DNA of 16,708 bases from Gp7-AA10 sp035636095 (lineage in GTDB: Bacteria > Acidobacteriota > Thermoanaerobaculia > Gp7-AA8), in assembly GCA_035636095.1 (NCBI GenBank), contig DASPZU010000058.1:1-16708 (forward strand). The letters are read 5' to 3'. This document shows, one piece after another, positions 13,484-16,708 of this stretch (positions within the stretch are counted from its first letter, which is position 1; every line of letters starts with the position of its first letter). A program made the translations under genes and the position numbers. Under the pieces are notes generated by a model. It searched no databases and was not told the origin of the DNA. It saw nothing but the letters and a program-made list of their open reading frames with translations.

Positions 13484-14566
13484 ATGGATCATGGCCTATC
13501 TCGCGATGTCTGCATCGCGTACGCGTTGTCTCCGTGCATTACCCCCGTGCGAATTCGGCTGTTGCGGGAGCACTTTGAACCGCTCGGTGATGCACAGAGC
13601 GCCCCGCTGAAGCTTCTTCAGGGTCTGCTCTCTATGGATTCCGATCAAGCGGAGATCGTAAAGAATCCGTTACGAAAGGACGATCTGCGACGCCAGGTCG
13701 ACGCAATTCGCGCCGCGGCAGTCGCGATCGTCGATGGGCAATATCCCGCGCTGCTGCGCGAGATGGTCGATCCGCCATTTGCGCTTTTCTACCGCGGCGA
13801 TCTGTCGCTGCTGCAACGGCCGATGGTGGCCATGGTCGGATCGCGGCGCGCATCGGCGTACGGAATGAATGCCGCCGCCCACCTGGCGCGACAACTCGTC
13901 TCGGCGGGCGTGGTGATCGTTTCGGGACTCGCGCGCGGCATCGACGCCGCATCGCATCAGGCCGCGCTGGAAGGGGGCGGAAAAACCGTGGCAGTCCTGG
14001 GCACGGGAATCGATCTGGTCTATCCGCGCTCGCATTCGCGACTGTCGCGCGACATCGCCGAGCACGGAGTCGTGTTGACCGAATTTCCGCCCGGCACGCC
14101 GCCCCTGGCCGCGAACTTCCCAATTCGCAACCGCGTGATTTCGGGCATGACGCTGGGAACCGTCATCGTCGAGGCCACCAGCCGCAGCGGATCGCTGATC
14201 ACAGCACGCATGGCCGCGGAACAGGGGCGCGAAGTCTTCGCGGTCCCCGGTTCGATCTTCGCGTCCGGTTCGGAAGGGACGCATCGGTTGATCCAATACG
14301 GCGCCAAGCTCGTCCACGATGCCAATGACATTCTCGAGGAGCTGCCGGGCGGCCTGCGACTTCCGGAGGCGACTGCGCCGGCGGAACCGGAGTCGCCGCT
14401 GCGCGAAGTGCTGGACGCCTTCTCGCGCGAAGAGGCCATGCACATCGACATGCTGGCCTCGAAATTGGGACGCACGGTGGCGCACATCTCCGAAGCCGTG
14501 CTGCAACTCGAGTTAGGCGGATGGCTGAAAGCGCTGCCGGGAGCGCGATACGTCAGGGCGCGCTAG
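13484..14566 (+). CDS. dprA: DNA-processing protein DprA/Smf
   Basis: The 360-residue cytoplasmic protein protects incoming single-stranded DNA and loads RecA during natural transformation. The N-terminal helical domain (about 1-75) is followed by the Rossmann-like core: MVGSRRASAYG (117-127), VSGLARGIDAASHQ (146-159), VAVLGTGIDLVYPRSH (169-184), NFPIRNRVISG (211-221), and GSLITARMAAEQGREVFAVPG (236-256). A winged-helix DprA C-terminus (about 303-360) ends in GWLKALPGARYVRAR. ATG 13484 was chosen because it gives the usual short N-terminus; the frame is open much further upstream but crosses the divergent operon and promoter. No Shine-Dalgarno is visible. All hallmark residues look intact. 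It is likely monocistronic, read from the TATAAT promoter. Together with a pilus system it makes natural competence plausible, but no other com genes are in view. Confidence 0.95.
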   Translation: MDHGLSRDVCIAYALSPCITPVRIRLLREHFEPLGDAQSAPLKLLQGLLSMDSDQAEIVKNPLRKDDLRRQVDAIRAAAVAIVDGQYPALLREMVDPPFALFYRGDLSLLQRPMVAMVGSRRASAYGMNAAAHLARQLVSAGVVIVSGLARGIDAASHQAALEGGGKTVAVLGTGIDLVYPRSHSRLSRDIAEHGVVLTEFPPGTPPLAANFPIRNRVISGMTLGTVIVEATSRSGSLITARMAAEQGREVFAVPGSIFASGSEGTHRLIQYGAKLVHDANDILEELPGGLRLPEATAPAEPESPLREVLDAFSREEAMHIDMLASKLGRTVAHISEAVLQLELGGWLKALPGARYVRAR

Positions 14567-14577
14567 AGTTCACAGTC

Positions 14578-14709
14578 TATCCCGAGCCGCGAAGACGGCG
14601 AGGGATATCCGGTGGTGTATCGCGACAATGGGTCCGACAATTCAAGGTCGTCGGCCCGTAACGTGAAGGCTGGCTGCACCGACGGAGATCCCTCGCTGCG
14701 CTCGGGATA
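14578..14709. repeat. Inverted pair of REP-like palindromes after dprA
   Basis: A left unit (14578-14610: TATCCCGAGC ... GCGAGGGATATCC) and a right unit (14684-14709: GGAGATCCCTCGC ... GCTCGGGATA) are near inverse complements, and each is itself palindromic around ATCCC/GGGAT. They enclose about 70 bp without coding signals. The pattern matches dispersed 'ATCCCTCG...CGGGAT' repeats of GC-rich bacteria. The unit lies between convergent genes and could act as a terminator for both. Confidence 0.6.
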
Positions 14710-14718
14710 AACTAAAAG

Positions 14719-15003
14719 TCAGAGCGCGTTAGAGCCATTGCGCGACTTCATGAATTTGTACGCGAAGAAGCCCAGTGGAACGCCGAGCTGCATCACGCGC
14801 ATCAGCGGCTTCGGAAATCCAAAGCCGACCAGGAATCCCACCACCGCCCCACCCACCATGAGCTGCGGGGCGTGCTCGGATGCGAAGGTGTTGACGTCGA
14901 GGGTGCGGCGAAGTTTGTAATCGAGCTCGTCGATGCGATTGCCGACGCCGTCGCGAGCGCGCTCGATCTCGCGCTCGATGGTCTGCTTTTCCTCTTTCGC
15001 CAT
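14719..15003 (-). CDS. Small YqjD/DUF3618-like membrane protein
   Basis: The 94-residue protein starts at ATG 15003, one base after the stop of the YqjE-like gene (TGAaATG), with AGGAG 8 nt upstream inside the preceding gene. Residues 3-40 are a charged amphipathic helix, with IEREIERARDGVGNRIDEL then DYKLRRTLD, resembling the DUF3618/YqjD-type heptad region. Two hydrophobic stretches follow (about 46-62 with GGAVVGFLVGFG, and about 70-84). The C-terminus is short and basic. Family knowledge: YqjD/ElaB-type proteins are inner-membrane, stationary-phase, ribosome-associated. Pairing with a YqjE-like gene is the classic arrangement. The exact family is moderate; membrane location is good. The downstream side ends in the REP-like pair. 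Confidence 0.7.
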   Translation of the reverse strand: MAKEEKQTIEREIERARDGVGNRIDELDYKLRRTLDVNTFASEHAPQLMVGGAVVGFLVGFGFPKPLMRVMQLGVPLGFFAYKFMKSRNGSNAL

Positions 15004-15004
15004 T

Positions 15005-15418
15005 TCAGTGACTCCTGACGCGCGCGATGTCGGCCTTGATGCTCTCGAAGTCGGTCTTGATCTGTTCCATCGACTCCTTCGGCACAAACTGCGCGGCCGC
15101 AAACTTCTTCTTTCCGAGGATCGCCAGGACGCCGGCGGTCACGAACAGCACCACTGTCACGATCAGGGACGACAGCCACGGCGGCACGCCCAGGGCCACC
15201 AGGCCGAGGGTGATGGTGACGAAGACGAACGCCAGGCCGACCAGCGCGACGAAGACCGCGGCTGCGAAGAGCGCCGCGCCACTACCGAGTTTGGCGGCGG
15301 TGTCTTTCAGCTCCCACTTGAGCAGCGCGATCTCGCTGCGAAATAGCGCGGAGATGTTCTCCATCAGCTCCTTGACGATGGTGCCGATGGAGCGGTCCGT
15401 CTCTGTGGCAGTTGCCAT
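15005..15418 (-). CDS. YqjE-like (phage holin superfamily III, DUF1469-type) membrane protein
   Basis: The 137-residue protein starts at ATG 15418; a TTG one codon upstream is the only alternative and has no better context, and the ribosome site is a weak GGAAAG. The N-terminal amphipathic helix reads SIGTIVKELMENISALFRSE (10-29), the usual 'lvxellxexxxLvrxEv.L.k.E' pattern of the family. Two TM helices follow (about 46-76 and 82-103), the first with FAAAVFVALVGLAFVF and the second with LSSLIVTVVLFVTAGV. The tail (104-137) is charged and helical. Family knowledge: these small two-helix proteins are common beside YqjD/DUF3618 proteins and are of unknown function; the 'holin' name is not evidence of phage origin. 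It forms an operon with the next gene and diverges from queD with only 32 bp between start codons. Confidence 0.78.
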   Translation of the reverse strand: MATATETDRSIGTIVKELMENISALFRSEIALLKWELKDTAAKLGSGAALFAAAVFVALVGLAFVFVTITLGLVALGVPPWLSSLIVTVVLFVTAGVLAILGKKKFAAAQFVPKESMEQIKTDFESIKADIARVRSH

Positions 15419-15450
15419 CAATTCTTTCCAGCGAGCAAAATGCGATCCAA

Positions 15451-15822
15451 ATGGTGGACGCGCACGTCGTTGAACTGGTCAAGGACTTCCGATTCGAAGC
15501 GGCACATTATCTCCCCAACGTGGCCGAGGGGCACAAGTGCCGCCGAATGCACGGCCATTCCTTTCGCGGCGAGGTCGCCGTGCGCGGGCCCGTCGATCCG
15601 CGCATCGGCTGGCTGATCGATTTCGCAGATCTCAAGCGCGCCGTCGATCCGATCGTGGCGCGTCTCGATCACTACGTTCTCAACGATGTCGAGGGCCTTC
15701 AAAACCCGACCTCGGAATCCATCGCGATCTGGATGTGGGAGAAGCTCGCCCCCCTGCTGCCGCAGCTGCATCGCATCACCATCGAGGAGACGTGCACCAC
15801 GCGCTGTCACTACTATGGATGA
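15451..15822 (+). CDS. queD: 6-pyruvoyl-tetrahydropterin synthase / QueD family
   Basis: The 123-residue protein matches 6-carboxy-5,6,7,8-tetrahydropterin synthase, which makes a queuosine/7-deazaguanine precursor from dihydroneopterin triphosphate. FRFEAAHYLP supplies zinc His19; KCRRMHGHSFR supplies catalytic Cys30 and zinc His34 and His36. GWLIDFADLK (53-62), LDHYVLND with Asp73/His74 (72-79), NPTSESIA (85-92) and Glu113 in IEETCTTRCHYYG complete the motif set. Length is typical of bacterial QueD. ATG 15451 is used because an in-frame TTG at 15412 would run into the divergent gene's start; no strong ribosome site is seen. Other queuosine genes (queC, queE, queF) are not in the window, so a folate-pathway PTPS role cannot be excluded. 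It is convergent with the gene at 15827-16126, 4 bp apart. Confidence 0.9.
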   Translation: MVDAHVVELVKDFRFEAAHYLPNVAEGHKCRRMHGHSFRGEVAVRGPVDPRIGWLIDFADLKRAVDPIVARLDHYVLNDVEGLQNPTSESIAIWMWEKLAPLLPQLHRITIEETCTTRCHYYG

Positions 15823-15826
15823 TGGG

Positions 15827-16126
15827 TCACTTCCGCGCGGGAAGATGGATCTCGATCGCTGTGCCGTCGTGCCCGATGTGGGCCACGACGCGCGAGCCCA
15901 CCTGCATGTCGTCCCATTTCCCGTCGGCGTCGCCGACGCGATAGGTGGTGGCGCCGGTGAGTCGGACGGTTTCGCGAACTCCATCGACGCGTTTGACGAC
16001 CACGGAATCTTTCTCGATTTTCACGATCGTGCCGCGGATGTCGCGCCCGCCGGCGTGCGCGAACACGAATGCCGGCAGCAGCAGCATCGCCGCGATGGCA
16101 CTAATGGCCTTTGAGAAATTCCTCAT
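15827..16126 (-). CDS. Small periplasmic beta-barrel-like (DUF5666-type) protein
   Basis: The 99-residue protein has a signal peptide (about 1-23; AISAIAAMLLLPAFVFA ending near HAGG). The mature domain is about 75 residues: IRGTIVKIEKDSVVVKR (30-46), then RETVRLTGATTYRVGD, then MQVGSRVVAHIGHDGTAIEIHL. It reads as a small OB-like barrel, the type often annotated DUF5666. There are few His and no Cys or heme motif. ATG 16126 is preferred over GTG 16156 because it begins the signal peptide and has AGGAAG just upstream. The gene overlaps the end of the cytochrome c gene by 26 bp, so the two are translated together and probably share a function in periplasmic redox or metal chemistry. The function is unknown. 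Confidence 0.72.
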   Translation of the reverse strand: MRNFSKAISAIAAMLLLPAFVFAHAGGRDIRGTIVKIEKDSVVVKRVDGVRETVRLTGATTYRVGDADGKWDDMQVGSRVVAHIGHDGTAIEIHLPARK

Positions 16127-16688
16127 CTTCCTGCCGCTCCATACGCTCGTGCGCACTGACCGGATTCATTTTCTTCATCTCTTCAATTTCCCCTGGCGTG
16201 ATCTTGGGCAGATGACGAATGAAATGCACGAGCTTCCAGTTGTCTGTATTGTCGCGTTCGTCGCCCCACGCCGGCATCCCGGTCAGGCGAACGCCGTTCC
16301 TGATGATGTAGAACAATTCGCCATCGCTCAAAATTTGCGTGCGCGCGGTTCGCATATCGGGCACTTTGGGATAAAAGTTAGTGCCCATTTCCGTCTGGCC
16401 GCTGCCATCGTTGCCGTGACAGCTCGCACAGTGATCGGCGAAGTGATGGCGGCCTTCGGCGAGCACGGCCGGGCTGAGCGGAATCGGATTGCGGATGTTT
16501 CGCGCAGCGCGTGGAACTGCGAAATGTCGCGCCGTGGTGGCAATCATCTCTTCGGTCCTGGTCGGGGTTGCTCGTGCACTGACTCCGTTGCGCAGAACGA
16601 GCATAAGGAAGATCGCCGACACAACGATCACGATGACCAACAACGCCACCAGAAGTTTTCCGATGGCCGCCCATCCGCGCTGCGACAT
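16101..16688 (-). CDS. Membrane-anchored monoheme cytochrome c
   Basis: The 195-residue protein starts at ATG 16688, close to the right edge, with a one-codon-upstream TTG and no clear ribosome site. An N-terminal TM helix (about 11-33, LLVALLVIVIVVSAIFLMLV) anchors a periplasmic class I cytochrome c domain. The heme site is C87-A-S-C90-H91. The methionine ligand is probably Met138 (TGMPAWGD), and HFIRHLPKITPGE is the C-terminal helix typical of these domains. The tail (about 165-195) is rich in Glu, Met and Lys. Family knowledge: it carries single electrons between periplasmic oxidoreductases or to an oxidase. No partner reductase lies within view except the overlapping small DUF5666-like gene. 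The start of the operon may lie beyond the window, so more upstream genes cannot be excluded. Confidence 0.9.
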   Translation of the reverse strand: MSQRGWAAIGKLLVALLVIVIVVSAIFLMLVLRNGVSARATPTRTEEMIATTARHFAVPRAARNIRNPIPLSPAVLAEGRHHFADHCASCHGNDGSGQTEMGTNFYPKVPDMRTARTQILSDGELFYIIRNGVRLTGMPAWGDERDNTDNWKLVHFIRHLPKITPGEIEEMKKMNPVSAHERMERQEDEEFLKGH

Positions 16689-16708
16689 CAAAAATACAAT
16701 GAGGAATT

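Noticed and set aside
15005..15418. Prophage signal because of a holin-superfamily protein
   Set aside because: This superfamily name also covers housekeeping YqjE-like proteins, and no other phage gene lies nearby.

Overview
The window looks like a chromosomal stretch of a GC-rich, diderm (Gram-negative type), non-enteric bacterium. It encodes an Omp85-type outer-membrane barrel, a TonB-like C-terminal domain, lipoprotein signals, a PilT-family ATPase and a type IV pilin-like protein. Together with a eukaryote-like topoisomerase IB and a kinase-like/TonB fusion, this fits an acidobacterium (Thermoanaerobaculia/Vicinamibacteria-like). That placement is an inference from gene style, at roughly 50-60% confidence.

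Layout. (i) 1-2276: a 5'-truncated type IV pilin/GspG-like gene on the plus strand runs into a bidirectional terminator. Facing it is a minus-strand pair, a PilT/PilU-type ATPase followed by a zinc-ribbon/degenerate-receiver protein. (ii) 2277-5824: a REP-like palindrome separates pilT from ruvX-mltG, whose mltG lacks any ATG/GTG/TTG start. Next comes a pseudokinase-TM-TonB-domain fusion. (iii) 5825-6272: a 218-bp MITE-like element with near-perfect 25-bp inverted termini abuts the surviving 3' end of an APH(6)/hydroxyurea-phosphotransferase-like gene. (iv) 6273-9142: a GT-C-like membrane glycosyltransferase and a divergent topoisomerase IB, closed by a GGTTGCT-repeat hairpin. (v) 9217-13372: a three-gene minus-strand operon of cell-envelope proteins: a TPR lipoprotein, a CsgG/LpoB-like periplasmic protein, and a metalloprotease/beta-propeller/Omp85 fusion. 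(vi) 13373-14566: overlapping divergent promoters and dprA. (vii) 14567-16708: an inverted pair of REP-like palindromes, a YqjE/YqjD-like membrane pair, queD, and a minus-strand cytochrome c gene overlapping a small periplasmic protein gene.

How the genes work together. The clearest cooperating groups are pilus retraction (PilT plus the zinc-ribbon protein, near a pilin), cell-wall and replication housekeeping (ruvX-mltG), and the outer-membrane operon 13372->9217. In that operon a lipoprotein, a CsgG-fold protein and a surface protease-barrel are translationally linked. No CRISPR array, prophage, rRNA or tRNA was recognised. The best candidates for something under-described are the protease-propeller-barrel operon, the pseudokinase-TonB fusion and the zinc-ribbon pseudo-receiver next to PilT.
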